Shown: positions 10,345 through 18,518 of the stretch, one piece after another
Layout: each line of letters begins with the position of its first letter
How positions within the stretch are numbered: position 1 is the first letter of the stretch
Source of the DNA: Sphingobium cyanobacteriorum
Lineage (GTDB): Bacteria; Pseudomonadota; Alphaproteobacteria; Sphingomonadales; Sphingomonadaceae
Assembly: GCF_030580935.1 (NCBI RefSeq)
Contig: NZ_JAUQOM010000001.1
Span: 372,001-436,000 of the forward strand
DNA: 64,000 nucleotides
Direction: 5' to 3'
Made by a program: the position numbers and the translations under genes
Notes under the pieces: generated by a model
The model's input: only the letters and a program-made list of their open reading frames with translations
Told to the model about the DNA's origin: nothing
The model's database searches: none

Positions 10345-13300
10345 TCAGGCGTGCGACAGGGGATAATAGGACTGGAGCGAGCGTACTTCAAGGGCATGGC
10401 CACGAAGCGCCTCGATCGCGTCCGCGGCGGCGACGCTGGCGGCGGCCGTGGTGAAGCTGGCGATCTTGGCGCGCAGCGCCGACGTGCGGATCGCCTTGCT
10501 GTCCTTGAGCGACTGCCAGCCCTCCGTCGTGTTGAAGATCAACTGCACGTCGCCATCGGTGATCTTGTCGACGATGTGCGGACGCCCTTCGGCCACCTTG
10601 TTCACATGGCTGACGGGGATGCCCTGCGCTTCCAGATATTTGGCCGTGCCGCCGGTCGCGATGATGGTGAAGCCCATGGTCGAGAGCTTCTGCACCGCGG
10701 GCAGGATCACGACCTTGTCGCTGTCCTTGACGGACACGAACACGGTGCCGCCGGTCGGCAATATGGTGCCCGCTCCGATCTGCGCCTTGGCAAAGGCGGT
10801 CGCGAAATTGCTGTCGATCCCCATGACTTCGCCGGTGCTCTTCATTTCGGGCGAGAGGACCGGATCGACACCGGGGAAGCGGTTGAACGGGAATACCGCT
10901 TCCTTGACCGCGACATGGTTGATCGCGTGGCGATCGATCCGGGGCAGGTCGCGGATCTTCTCCCCCGCCATCACCCGCGCGGCGATCTTGGCGATGGGGG
11001 TGCCGATCGCCTTGGCGACGAAGGGCACGGTGCGGCTGGCGCGCGGATTGACCTCGATCAGATAGACGGTGTCGTCCTTGACCGCGAACTGGATGTTCAT
11101 CAGGCCGCGCACCGACAGGGCATGGGCCAGCACCTGCGTCTGCCGCTCGATCTCCGCGATGATCGCGTCCGACAGGCTGTAGGGCGGCAGCGAGCAGGCG
11201 CTGTCGCCGGAATGGACGCCCGCTTCCTCGATATGCTGGAGCACGCCGGCCACCACCACATCCTCGCCATCGCACAGCGCATCGACATCCACCTCGATCG
11301 CGTCGCGCAGATACTGGTCGATCAGCACCGGGGAATCGCCCGACACCTGGACGGCGGTGGTGATATATTCCTCAAGCTGCGCCTGGCCGTCGACAATCTC
11401 CATCGCCCGGCCGCCCAGCACATAGGATGGCCGCATCAGCACCGGATAGCCGATGCGGTTGGCGACCGCGATCGCCTCCTCCCGGCTGCGGGCGATGCCG
11501 TTGGCGGGCTGGCGCAGTTTCAGCTTGTCGATCAGCGCGGCGAACCGCTCGCGATCCTCGGCCAGGTCGATGGCGTCGGGCGAGGTGCCCAGGATCGGCA
11601 CGCCCGCATCCTCCAGCGCCTGCGCCAGTTTGAGCGGCGTCTGCCCGCCAAACTGCACCAGCACCCCGGCCAGCGTCCCGCGCGACATTTCCACGGCCAG
11701 GATTTCCAGCACGTCCTCGGCCGTCAGCGGCTCGAAATAGAGACGGTCGGACGTGTCATAGTCGGTCGACACGGTTTCCGGGTTGCAGTTGACCATGATC
11801 GTTTCATAGCCCGCCTCGCTGAGCGCGAAGCAGGCATGGACGCAGCAATAGTCGAACTCGATCCCCTGCCCGATCCGGTTGGGGCCGCCGCCCAGGATCA
11901 CGACCTTCTTGCGATCCGACGGCTGCGCCTCATTCTCCGCTTCGCCAAAAAGCGGCGCTTCATAGGTGGAGTACATATAGGGCGTTTTCGCCTCGAACTC
12001 GGCGGCGCAGGTGTCGATGCGCTTGAACACCGGGCGCACGCCCAGCCTGTGGCGCAGCTTGCGCACTTCATCCTCGGTCACGCCGCCGGTCATCGCCTTG
12101 ACCGCCTCGTGGATCAGGCCGGAACCGCGCGCGATGCCGCGCTCCATGCCGCGCAGATTGGCGGACTTGAGCGCGAGAAAGGCAAGCCGCTTGTCGGAAA
12201 AGCCCATGGATTTGAGGCGCCGCATCCCGTCCGCATCCTGCGGCAGGCCATTGTCCAGCACTTCGCCTTCCGCATCGACGATTTCCTTGATCCGCTCCAG
12301 GAACCAGGGATCGAACTTGGCGATAGCGTGGATCTCCTGAACGGTGAGGCCTTCGCGCAGCGCCTGCGCGGCGACCAGCAGCCGGTCGGGCGTCGCCTGC
12401 GCCAGCGCGGCGATGATGTCGTCCTTGGGCGCGCCGACCAGATGATCGACCTGGTTGAAGCCGGAGAGGCCGGTCTCCAGCCCGCGCAGCGCCTTCTGCA
12501 TCGATTCATGGATATTGCGGCCAATCGCCATGACTTCGCCGACCGACTTCATCGCCGTGCCCAGCAGCGGTTCGGCCCCCTTGAACTTCTCGAACGCAAA
12601 GCGCGGGATTTTCGTCACGACATAGTCGATGGTCGGTTCGAAGCTCGCCGGGGTCGCGCCGGTGATGTCGTTGGTGATTTCGTCCAGCGTATAGCCCACC
12701 GCCAGCTTGGCCGCGACCTTGGCGATCGGAAAGCCCGTCGCCTTCGAAGCCAGCGCCGACGAGCGCGACACGCGCGGGTTCATTTCGATCACGATCAGGC
12801 GGCCATCCTTGGGATTGACCGCGAACTGTACGTTGGAACCGCCTGTTTCGACGCCGATTTCGCGCAGCACCGCAATGGATGCGTTGCGCATGATCTGATA
12901 TTCCTTGTCGGTCAGCGTCAGCGCCGGGGCTACCGTGATGCTATCGCCGGTATGGACGCCCATCGGGTCCACATTCTCGATCGAACAGATGATGATGCAG
13001 TTGTCGTTGCGGTCGCGCACGACCTCCATCTCATATTCTTTCCAGCCGAGGAGCGATTCCTCGATCAGCACCTCGGTCGTGGGCGACGCATCCAGCCCGC
13101 CGCGCACGATGGTCATGAACTCGTCGCGATTATAGGCGATGCCGCCGCCGGTGCCGCCCATGGTGAAGCTGGGGCGGATGATCGCGGGCAGGCCGGTGAA
13201 CTCCAGCGCCTCCATCGCCTCTTCCATCGTATGGGCAATGCGCGAGCGCGCCGATTCCAGGCCGATCTTGTCCATCGCGTCGCGGAACTTGATCCGGTCC

Positions 13301-13680
13301 TCCGCCTTGTCGATGGCTTCGGCGTCGGCGCCGATCATCTGCACGCCGTACTTCTCCAGCGTGCCGTCGTTGAACAGCGCCAGCGCGGTGTTGAGCGCGG
13401 TCTGTCCGCCCATCGTCGGCAGCACCGCGTCCGGCCGCTCCTTCTCGATGATCTTCGCCACGATGTCCGGCGTGATCGGCTCGATATAGGTCGCGTCGGC
13501 AAATTCCGGGTCGGTCATGATCGTGGCCGGGTTGGAATTAACGAGGATGATGCGATAGCCCTCTTCCTTCAGCGCCTTGACCGCCTGCGTGCCCGAATAA
13601 TCGAACTCGCACGCCTGACCGATGATGATCGGCCCCGCGCCAATGATGAGGATGGAGGAGATGTCGGTGCGTTTGGGCAT
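10345..13680 (-). CDS. carB: Carbamoyl-phosphate synthase large subunit
   Basis: 1111 residues, full length. It makes carbamoyl phosphate for pyrimidines and arginine from bicarbonate, ATP and ammonia channelled from CarA. The N-terminus reads [33 protein letters not shown]; two ATP-grasp halves are visible ([31 protein letters not shown] and the second-half equivalent [17 protein letters not shown]), with [20 protein letters not shown] opening the second. The C-terminal MGS-like allosteric domain has [13 protein letters not shown]. The ATG shares a base with the stop of the small lipoprotein upstream (TAATG). Confidence 0.98.
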   Translation of the reverse strand: MPKRTDISSILIIGAGPIIIGQACEFDYSGTQAVKALKEEGYRIILVNSNPATIMTDPEFADATYIEPITPDIVAKIIEKERPDAVLPTMGGQTALNTALALFNDGTLEKYGVQMIGADAEAIDKAEDRIKFRDAMDKIGLESARSRIAHTMEEAMEALEFTGLPAIIRPSFTMGGTGGGIAYNRDEFMTIVRGGLDASPTTEVLIEESLLGWKEYEMEVVRDRNDNCIIICSIENVDPMGVHTGDSITVAPALTLTDKEYQIMRNASIAVLREIGVETGGSNVQFAVNPKDGRLIVIEMNPRVSRSSALASKATGFPIAKVAAKLAVGYTLDEITNDITGATPASFEPTIDYVVTKIPRFAFEKFKGAEPLLGTAMKSVGEVMAIGRNIHESMQKALRGLETGLSGFNQVDHLVGAPKDDIIAALAQATPDRLLVAAQALREGLTVQEIHAIAKFDPWFLERIKEIVDAEGEVLDNGLPQDADGMRRLKSMGFSDKRLAFLALKSANLRGMERGIARGSGLIHEAVKAMTGGVTEDEVRKLRHRLGVRPVFKRIDTCAAEFEAKTPYMYSTYEAPLFGEAENEAQPSDRKKVVILGGGPNRIGQGIEFDYCCVHACFALSEAGYETIMVNCNPETVSTDYDTSDRLYFEPLTAEDVLEILAVEMSRGTLAGVLVQFGGQTPLKLAQALEDAGVPILGTSPDAIDLAEDRERFAALIDKLKLRQPANGIARSREEAIAVANRIGYPVLMRPSYVLGGRAMEIVDGQAQLEEYITTAVQVSGDSPVLIDQYLRDAIEVDVDALCDGEDVVVAGVLQHIEEAGVHSGDSACSLPPYSLSDAIIAEIERQTQVLAHALSVRGLMNIQFAVKDDTVYLIEVNPRASRTVPFVAKAIGTPIAKIAARVMAGEKIRDLPRIDRHAINHVAVKEAVFPFNRFPGVDPVLSPEMKSTGEVMGIDSNFATAFAKAQIGAGTILPTGGTVFVSVKDSDKVVILPAVQKLSTMGFTIIATGGTAKYLEAQGIPVSHVNKVAEGRPHIVDKITDGDVQLIFNTTEGWQSLKDSKAIRTSALRAKIASFTTAAASVAAADAIEALRGHALEVRSLQSYYPLSHA

Positions 13681-13955
13681 TATTTGGCCTCTTCTCGATA
13701 AAGTTCGTTGCCAACAAAGCCCATTTTCATGGGAAGCTTAATGGCTTTAAGTTCGGTAAGCGTGCAATCCACCGCTTCATATTTGGCGTCTTGCGGCGGC
13801 TGAAACTGAAGTTCATCCTTGCCGTGCAATTTGAGCGCAGATCGAGGAAGCCCGCATTTGTCGGCAATCGCATCGAACTGGGATTGGGCTAACTCACCCT
13901 TTGCAGCACAGCCGCTAAAGAGAACAACGGAATAGATTAGCGGTGCGTATTTCAA
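13680..13955 (-). CDS. Small putative lipoprotein between rraB and carB
   Basis: About 91 residues: [26 protein letters not shown], a short lipoprotein signal peptide ending in a lipobox-like FSGC, then a soluble domain with [41 protein letters not shown]. The start is TTG at 13955, whose last two bases overlap the rraB stop (TTGA), matching the tight packing of this operon. It looks more A/T-rich than its neighbours. It contains three Cys including the lipobox residue. No family recognised. Its stop overlaps the carB start. Confidence 0.7.
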   Translation of the reverse strand: MKYAPLIYSVVLFSGCAAKGELAQSQFDAIADKCGLPRSALKLHGKDELQFQPPQDAKYEAVDCTLTELKAIKLPMKMGFVGNELYREEAK

Positions 13956-14320
13956 TGCACCGCCCCCGTCTGCGCCTCGCACCCCCAGCCGTCATATTCG
14001 ACGCCGCAGAGGATTTCGATCTGGAGGCATTTGCGGGTCAGCGCGCGGATCGAGGCTTCATCCACCGGCTGCACGCATTCCAGGAACAGGAACAGGTCGC
14101 CCTCCTCATCTTCCTCCCGGTCCAGTTCGACCATGCCGAACTGGCTGGCGATGGTCAGGACACGCTCGAAATCCTTTTCCGAGCCGCGAAAGGACACGTC
14201 CACCGGCCGCGCGATGCGCGCCACATCGCCATTGGCGGCGAGGTTGGCGAGAACCTCGCGATCCGCCTCCCACTCGGCGGCGAGGCGGGCTTCATCGACG
14301 GGGGGCAGGTTCTGGCTCAC
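13952..14320 (-). CDS. rraB: RNase E inhibitor RraB-like protein
   Basis: 122 residues. The start is GTG at 14320, overlapping the carA stop (GTGA). The protein reads MSQNLPPVDEARLAAEWEADREVLANLAANGD, then VDVSFRG, FGMVEL, an acidic patch DREEDEEGD, a strand LFLFLECVQPVD, and ends CGVEYDGWGCEAQTG. The VEYDGWG signature, the acidic loop and the alpha/beta order match RraB (DUF/PF06877 family), which in E. coli binds RNase E and alters mRNA decay. The regulatory activity has not been shown for this copy. Its place inside the carA-carB operon is noteworthy. Confidence 0.8.
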   Translation of the reverse strand: MSQNLPPVDEARLAAEWEADREVLANLAANGDVARIARPVDVSFRGSEKDFERVLTIASQFGMVELDREEDEEGDLFLFLECVQPVDEASIRALTRKCLQIEILCGVEYDGWGCEAQTGAVH

Positions 14321-15495
14321 GCCGCGACCGGCTTTTTCAGGCCATCCACGAAGCGCGTGAACAGGTAGAAGCTGTCCTGCGGCCCCGGCGAGGCTTCGGG
14401 GTGGTACTGTACCGAAAAGGCATTTTTGTCGGTCAGTTCGATGCCGCAATTGCTGCCGTCGAACAGCGACACATGGGTCGCCCGGACATTGGCGGGCAGC
14501 GTGTCCACATCGACCGCAAAGCCATGGTTCATCGACGTGATCTCGACCAGCCCGTCCGACAGCCGCTTGACCGGATGGTTCGCGCCGCGATGGCCCTGAT
14601 GCATCTTGATCGTTTTTGCGCCGACCGCGAGGCCCAGCAACTGGTGGCCCAGGCAAATGCCGAAGATCGGCACATTCTCCGTCAGCAGCGCGGCGATCAC
14701 CGGCACGGCATAGGCGCCAGTCGCCGCCGGATCGCCCGGACCGTTGGAAAGGAAAACGCCATCGGGCCTCTGCGCCATCACATCGTCATAGGTCGCGGTG
14801 GCGGGCAGCACGGTGACGCGCGCGCCGGCCTGCACCAGATTGCGGAAGATATTGTTCTTCGCGCCATAATCGATAGCGACCACATGGGGGCGTTCTTCGC
14901 CCGCTTCGTTCAGGCCATAGCCAAAGCCCAGCTTCCACACCCCGTCCTTCCACAGGCGGCTTTCCTTGCCCGTCACTTCGATGGCAAGGTCCATGCCCTC
15001 CAGCCCCGGCCAGGACGCAGCCTTCGCCGCCAGCGCTTCGATGTCGAAATTCCCTTCGGGATCATGGGCGATCACGACATTGGGCGCGCCCTTGATACGG
15101 ATCAGGCGGGTCAGCGCGCGGGTATCCACGCCCGCAATGCCGATCCGTCCCTGTTCGCGCATCCACTGATCGAACGGTTCGACATTGCGGAAATTGCTGG
15201 GTGCCGTCACATCCTGCCGCACGATGCAGCCCAGCGCGTGGGGGTGCAATGCCTCCACATCGTCCAGGTTGGTGCCGACATTGCCGATATGGGGAAAGGT
15301 GAAATTGATGATCTGACCGGCGTAGGACGGATCGGTCATGATCTCCTGATAGCCGGTGATGGAGGTGTTGAAGCACAGTTCGCCCACCGCTTCGCCTTGC
15401 CAGCCGAAGCCGCGGCCGAACACGGCGGACCCATCGGCGAAAACCACGACCCCTGTCGCTCCTTTAGGCACGGTAAGGGTTTTGGCGTCAGCCAT
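14317..15495 (-). CDS. carA: Carbamoyl-phosphate synthase small (glutaminase) subunit
   Basis: 392 residues, full length. It hydrolyses glutamine and passes ammonia to CarB. N-terminal domain motifs are FGRGFGWQGEAVGELCFNTSITGYQEI and TFPHIGNVG; the class I glutamine amidotransferase domain holds the nucleophile Cys in GICLGHQLLGLA and the His/Glu pair in YHPEASPGP. Start ATG at 15495 with AAAGGACCG upstream. The stop overlaps rraB. A candidate promoter lies at 15554-15582. Confidence 0.98.
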   Translation of the reverse strand: MADAKTLTVPKGATGVVVFADGSAVFGRGFGWQGEAVGELCFNTSITGYQEIMTDPSYAGQIINFTFPHIGNVGTNLDDVEALHPHALGCIVRQDVTAPSNFRNVEPFDQWMREQGRIGIAGVDTRALTRLIRIKGAPNVVIAHDPEGNFDIEALAAKAASWPGLEGMDLAIEVTGKESRLWKDGVWKLGFGYGLNEAGEERPHVVAIDYGAKNNIFRNLVQAGARVTVLPATATYDDVMAQRPDGVFLSNGPGDPAATGAYAVPVIAALLTENVPIFGICLGHQLLGLAVGAKTIKMHQGHRGANHPVKRLSDGLVEITSMNHGFAVDVDTLPANVRATHVSLFDGSNCGIELTDKNAFSVQYHPEASPGPQDSFYLFTRFVDGLKKPVAA

Positions 15496-15553
15496 GGTCT
15501 GCGGTCCTTTATGCTTTTGCGGGAACCCGTCTGGTGCGGGTTAAACGGCCGGT

Positions 15554-15582
15554 CAGGTAGGCGCGCAGTCCTCCAAGGTCAA
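15554..15582 (-). promoter_or_regulatory. Candidate sigma-70 promoter of carA
   Basis: On the minus strand TTGACC (15582-15577) is followed after 17 bases by TACCTG (15559-15554), a good -35 and a weak -10. Between it and the carA ATG a small inverted repeat AACCCG/CGGGTT (15524-15542) could form a leader hairpin. Confidence 0.35.
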
Positions 15583-15649
15583 CGTCTGTTAAAAATCTCT
15601 TTTGCCGCTATATCTGCTCCTTTCCGCAAGAAACAGGATTAATGCGTCG

Positions 15650-16102
15650 ATGATTCGCGATACCATCAAGAGCGCCCAGGTCACAGCCATGAAGGCGGGC
15701 GACAAGGAAAGGCTGGCCGCCGTGCGCCTGATCCTGGCCAAGCTGAAGGATCGCGACATCGAACTGCGCACCGCCAAGACCGTGCCGGACGACGATGCCG
15801 TGGTGGTCGAAGTGCTCCAGAAGATGGTCAAGCAGCGTCGCGAATCGATCGACATGTTCACCAGCGGCGGCCGCGACGAACTGGCCGCCAGGGAGCAGGC
15901 CGAACTGGCCGTGATCGAAAGCTTCCTCCCCGCGCAACTGAGCGAGGACGAGACGAAGGCCGCGATCGAAGGCATCAAGGCGGAGATCGGCGCGCAGAGC
16001 GTGAAGGACATGGGGCGCGTGATGGCGGTGCTGAAGGAACGCCATGGCAGCGTGATCGACATGAGCAAGGCGAGCGGGCTGGTGAAGGCGGCGCTGGGGT
16101 GA
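15650..16102 (+). CDS. GatB/YqeY domain-containing protein
   Basis: 150 residues beginning MIRDTIKSAQVTAMKAGDKERLAAVRLILAKLKDRDIE, with VLQKMVKQRRESIDMF, ESFLPAQLSEDE and a C-terminal DMGRVMAVLKERH segment. This is the YqeY family, related to the tRNA-binding tail of GatB. Its function is not settled. The ATG at 15650 is chosen over upstream in-frame starts because the family begins there; CAGGA lies upstream. In related genomes yqeY sits directly before dnaG; here a repeat-flanked DUF559 gene separates the two. Confidence 0.93.
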   Translation: MIRDTIKSAQVTAMKAGDKERLAAVRLILAKLKDRDIELRTAKTVPDDDAVVVEVLQKMVKQRRESIDMFTSGGRDELAAREQAELAVIESFLPAQLSEDETKAAIEGIKAEIGAQSVKDMGRVMAVLKERHGSVIDMSKASGLVKAALG

Positions 16103-16130
16103 CAGAATAGTTCAAGGCTGACATATGAAG

Positions 16131-16166
16131 CCCCTCCCTTCCAAGGGAGGGGTTGGGGTGGGTGAT
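16131..16166 (+). repeat. REP-like palindrome, left copy flanking the DUF559 gene
   Basis: Perfect 10-bp hairpin CCCCTCCCTT (16131-16140), loop CC, AAGGGAGGGG (16143-16152), followed by the tail TTGGGGTGGGTGAT (16153-16166). The tail is an exact inverted match of 16525-16538. The DUF559 start codon overlaps the end of the tail. Confidence 0.9.
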
Positions 16167-16566
16167 GGCGCTACGCATCAATGAGAAACTCGGCCAATAT
16201 GCACGCGACCATCGCCGCGAACCCACAGACTATGAACGCCGTTTATGGGGCGCGTTGCGGGCCTCTCAGCTTGGTGGTTTCAAATTCCGCCGCCAGGCCG
16301 TAATCGCCCCTTATATCTGCGATTTTCTTTGTCCTTCGATAGGCCTTATCGTGGAAGTCGATGACGATCGCCATGATCCGATCAAGGACCGGGATCGCGA
16401 CTTCGATCTCGCCAATCAGGGCTATTTGGTTTTGCGTTTCTCCAATGCCGACATTTGTGACAATCTGGACGGCGTGCTGACTGCCATCTTGGATCGAGCA
16501 AGCGCGCTGCCCGAGAGGCAGAAAATCACCCACCCCAACCCCTCCCTAAGTAGGGAGGGGCTTTAA
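16165..16566 (+). CDS. DUF559 (Vsr-like PD-(D/E)XK) endonuclease-domain protein inside a repeat-bounded unit
   Basis: 133 residues starting MALRINEKLGQYARDHRREPTDYERRLW, then LRASQLGGFKFRRQAVIAPYICDFLC, GLIVEVDDDRHD, GYLVLRFSNADICDNLDGVLTAI. The order T..ERRLW, GGFKFRRQ, DF, EVD matches DUF559, related to very-short-patch-repair-like nucleases; candidate catalytic residues are the Asp of YICDF and the EVD. The usual VDGGQH is changed to VDDDRH. The C-terminal THPNPSLSREGL is the translated right-hand repeat, and the stop lies 4-6 bases after it. The gene looks less G+C-rich than yqeY and dnaG. Whether it acts on the repeats is unknown. Confidence 0.8.
   Translation: MALRINEKLGQYARDHRREPTDYERRLWGALRASQLGGFKFRRQAVIAPYICDFLCPSIGLIVEVDDDRHDPIKDRDRDFDLANQGYLVLRFSNADICDNLDGVLTAILDRASALPERQKITHPNPSLSREGL
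16525..16560 (-). repeat. REP-like palindrome, right copy flanking the DUF559 gene
   Basis: Tail ATCACCCACCCCAA (16525-16538) then hairpin CCCCTCCCTA (16539-16548), loop AG, TAGGGAGGGG (16551-16560). It is an inverted copy of 16131-16166; the innermost stem pair differs between copies in a compensating way (T-A versus A-T). It ends 11 bases before the dnaG start codon and supplies the only purine-rich stretch there. Confidence 0.9.
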
Positions 16567-16571
16567 GCACC

Positions 16572-18473
16572 ATGACCCTCACCCCGCAATGGCTGGACGA
16601 ACTGCGCGCCCGCACCTCGCTGTCCACACTGATCGGCCGCACGATCAAGGTGACGAAGGCTGGGCGCGAATATAAAGCCTGCTGCCCGTTCCATAATGAA
16701 AAGACGCCCAGCTTCACGATCAATGATGAAAAGGGTTTCTACCACTGCTTCGGCTGCGGCGCGCATGGCGATGCGATCCGCTGGATGACCGACCAGCGCG
16801 GCCTGCCCTTCATGGAAGCGGTCAAGGAGCTTGCCCAAGCCGCCGGCATGGACGTGCCCGCCGCCGATCCGCGCGCCGCCAGGCGCGCCGAAGCGGCCAA
16901 GGGCCTGCACGATGCCATGGCCGCCGCGCAGAGTTTCTTCGAGGAGCAACTGGGCGGCATCGATGGCGGCGACGCCCGCGCCTATCTGCAAAAGCGCGGC
17001 ATCAGCGACGCCACCCGCCGTGCCTTCGGCTTCGGCTTTTCCCCCGATTCGCGCGGCCGCCTCAAGACTGCGCTCAAGGATTTCGGTGAACCGATGCTGG
17101 TCGAGGCCGGCCTGCTCATAGACCCTGACGGCGCAGAGCCGGATGGCGGCAATGCCAGGAAACGCGACAGCTATGACCGTTTCCGGGGCCGCCTGATGCT
17201 CCCCATCCGCGACATTCGCGGGCGGGTGATCGCTTTTGGCGGCCGCATCATCGGTGCGGGCGAACCCAAATATCTGAACTCGCCCGACACCCCTCTCTTC
17301 GACAAGGGGCGGACTCTCTACAATATCGACCGCGCCTCCCCCGCCAGCCGGAGCACGGGCCGGGTGGTCGTGGTCGAAGGCTATATGGACGTGATCGCGC
17401 TCGCCCAGGCAGGGTTCAGTGATGCCGTCGCACCGCTGGGCACTGCGCTCACCGAACATCAGATCGAACGGCTGTGGAAAATGGTAGAGGTGCCGATCCT
17501 CTGCTTCGATGGCGACACCGCCGGACAGAAAGCGGCGATTCGCGCCGCCACCCGCGCCCTTCCCCTGCTGCGCCCAGGCCACAGCCTGGCCTTCGCGACC
17601 CTGCCGACCGGGCAAGACCCCGACGATCTGATTCGCGCCAGCGGGGCGCAGGCGATGGACGCGGTGCTTGGCTCTGCCGAGCCGCTGATCGAACGGCTCT
17701 GGCGCCATGAGATGGCCGCCGCCCCGCTCGACACGCCGGAGCAGAAGGCCGCGCTCAAGCAACGGCTGCGCGCCGTCACCGACGCGATCCAGCATCCCGA
17801 CGTGCGCGCCCATTATGCCCACGCCTTTCGCGAACGCTACGACGCGCTCTTCTTTGCCCGGCGCGAGGCTGCGCCGTTCCAGCCGCGCACCCCATCGGGC
17901 AGCGGGTCGCGCTGGCAACGCGACAAGCGCGGCAACTGGAAACCGCCAATCCCCCCCGTCGGCACCGAAGCGCGGGCGATCGGCGTCAGCGGCATGGAGC
18001 AACGCTTGCTGCGCGCGATCCTGGCCGCATTATTGCGCCATCCCGAACAGATCGCCTCCCATCGCGAGATGCTGTCGGCCCTGCAAATCGGCGACCCCCT
18101 GCTCGCGCAATTGCTTGCTGCGATGATCTCTGCGTCTTTCCGCAAAGAAACAGTTGAAACACAGGCCCTCCTTACCATATTGGGGCAAGGTGAGTTGTAT
18201 AATATGGCCAAGGGGATGCTCCGGGCCGATGCGTTTACACTCACTCCCGACAGGATGACCACCGACCCTGATCGCCTGGCGCGCGATCTGGAGGAGGCCG
18301 TTCGGGTGATGGCGCAGGGGCCGGAGTTGGAAGCGGCGCTGGAAGAGGCCACGAGGCGGTTCAAAGACGACGTCAGCGAGGAAAATCTTGCTGAGCAGCA
18401 GCGGGTTCGCGCGCTGAAAGCCGATCATGATCGCCGCCTGGCGGAACTGGCGCAGTCCGAAGACATTGTTTGA
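16572..18473 (+). CDS. dnaG: DNA primase
   Basis: 633 residues. It synthesises RNA primers for replication. The N-terminal CHC2 zinc finger reads CPFHNEKTPSF and FYHCFGCG (about residues 38-65); the TOPRIM core has VVVVEGYMDVIALAQAG and FDGDTAGQKAA; a C-terminal helicase-binding region follows. The start ATG at 16572 begins MTLTPQWLDELRART. No native ribosome site is visible: the GGGAGGGG of the inserted repeat (ending 16560) is the nearest purine-rich run. rpoD follows 45 bases after the stop, the classical macromolecular synthesis order. Confidence 0.97.
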   Translation: MTLTPQWLDELRARTSLSTLIGRTIKVTKAGREYKACCPFHNEKTPSFTINDEKGFYHCFGCGAHGDAIRWMTDQRGLPFMEAVKELAQAAGMDVPAADPRAARRAEAAKGLHDAMAAAQSFFEEQLGGIDGGDARAYLQKRGISDATRRAFGFGFSPDSRGRLKTALKDFGEPMLVEAGLLIDPDGAEPDGGNARKRDSYDRFRGRLMLPIRDIRGRVIAFGGRIIGAGEPKYLNSPDTPLFDKGRTLYNIDRASPASRSTGRVVVVEGYMDVIALAQAGFSDAVAPLGTALTEHQIERLWKMVEVPILCFDGDTAGQKAAIRAATRALPLLRPGHSLAFATLPTGQDPDDLIRASGAQAMDAVLGSAEPLIERLWRHEMAAAPLDTPEQKAALKQRLRAVTDAIQHPDVRAHYAHAFRERYDALFFARREAAPFQPRTPSGSGSRWQRDKRGNWKPPIPPVGTEARAIGVSGMEQRLLRAILAALLRHPEQIASHREMLSALQIGDPLLAQLLAAMISASFRKETVETQALLTILGQGELYNMAKGMLRADAFTLTPDRMTTDPDRLARDLEEAVRVMAQGPELEAALEEATRRFKDDVSEENLAEQQRVRALKADHDRRLAELAQSEDIV

Positions 18474-18518
18474 TAAAGATCAGCCCTGTTACAGGGGCCA
18501 TGAGGTTAAGGCGAATAA

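Noticed and set aside
9481..13701. 1406-codon open frame opposite carB/greA
   Set aside because: It is antisense to carB, rich in Arg/His/Asp as expected of a complementary-strand shadow in G+C-rich DNA, and has no family motifs.
16131..16560. Possible CRISPR or toxin-antitoxin unit around the short palindromes
   Set aside because: Only two inverted hairpins, no direct repeat-spacer series, and the single gene is a DUF559 nuclease without a partner.
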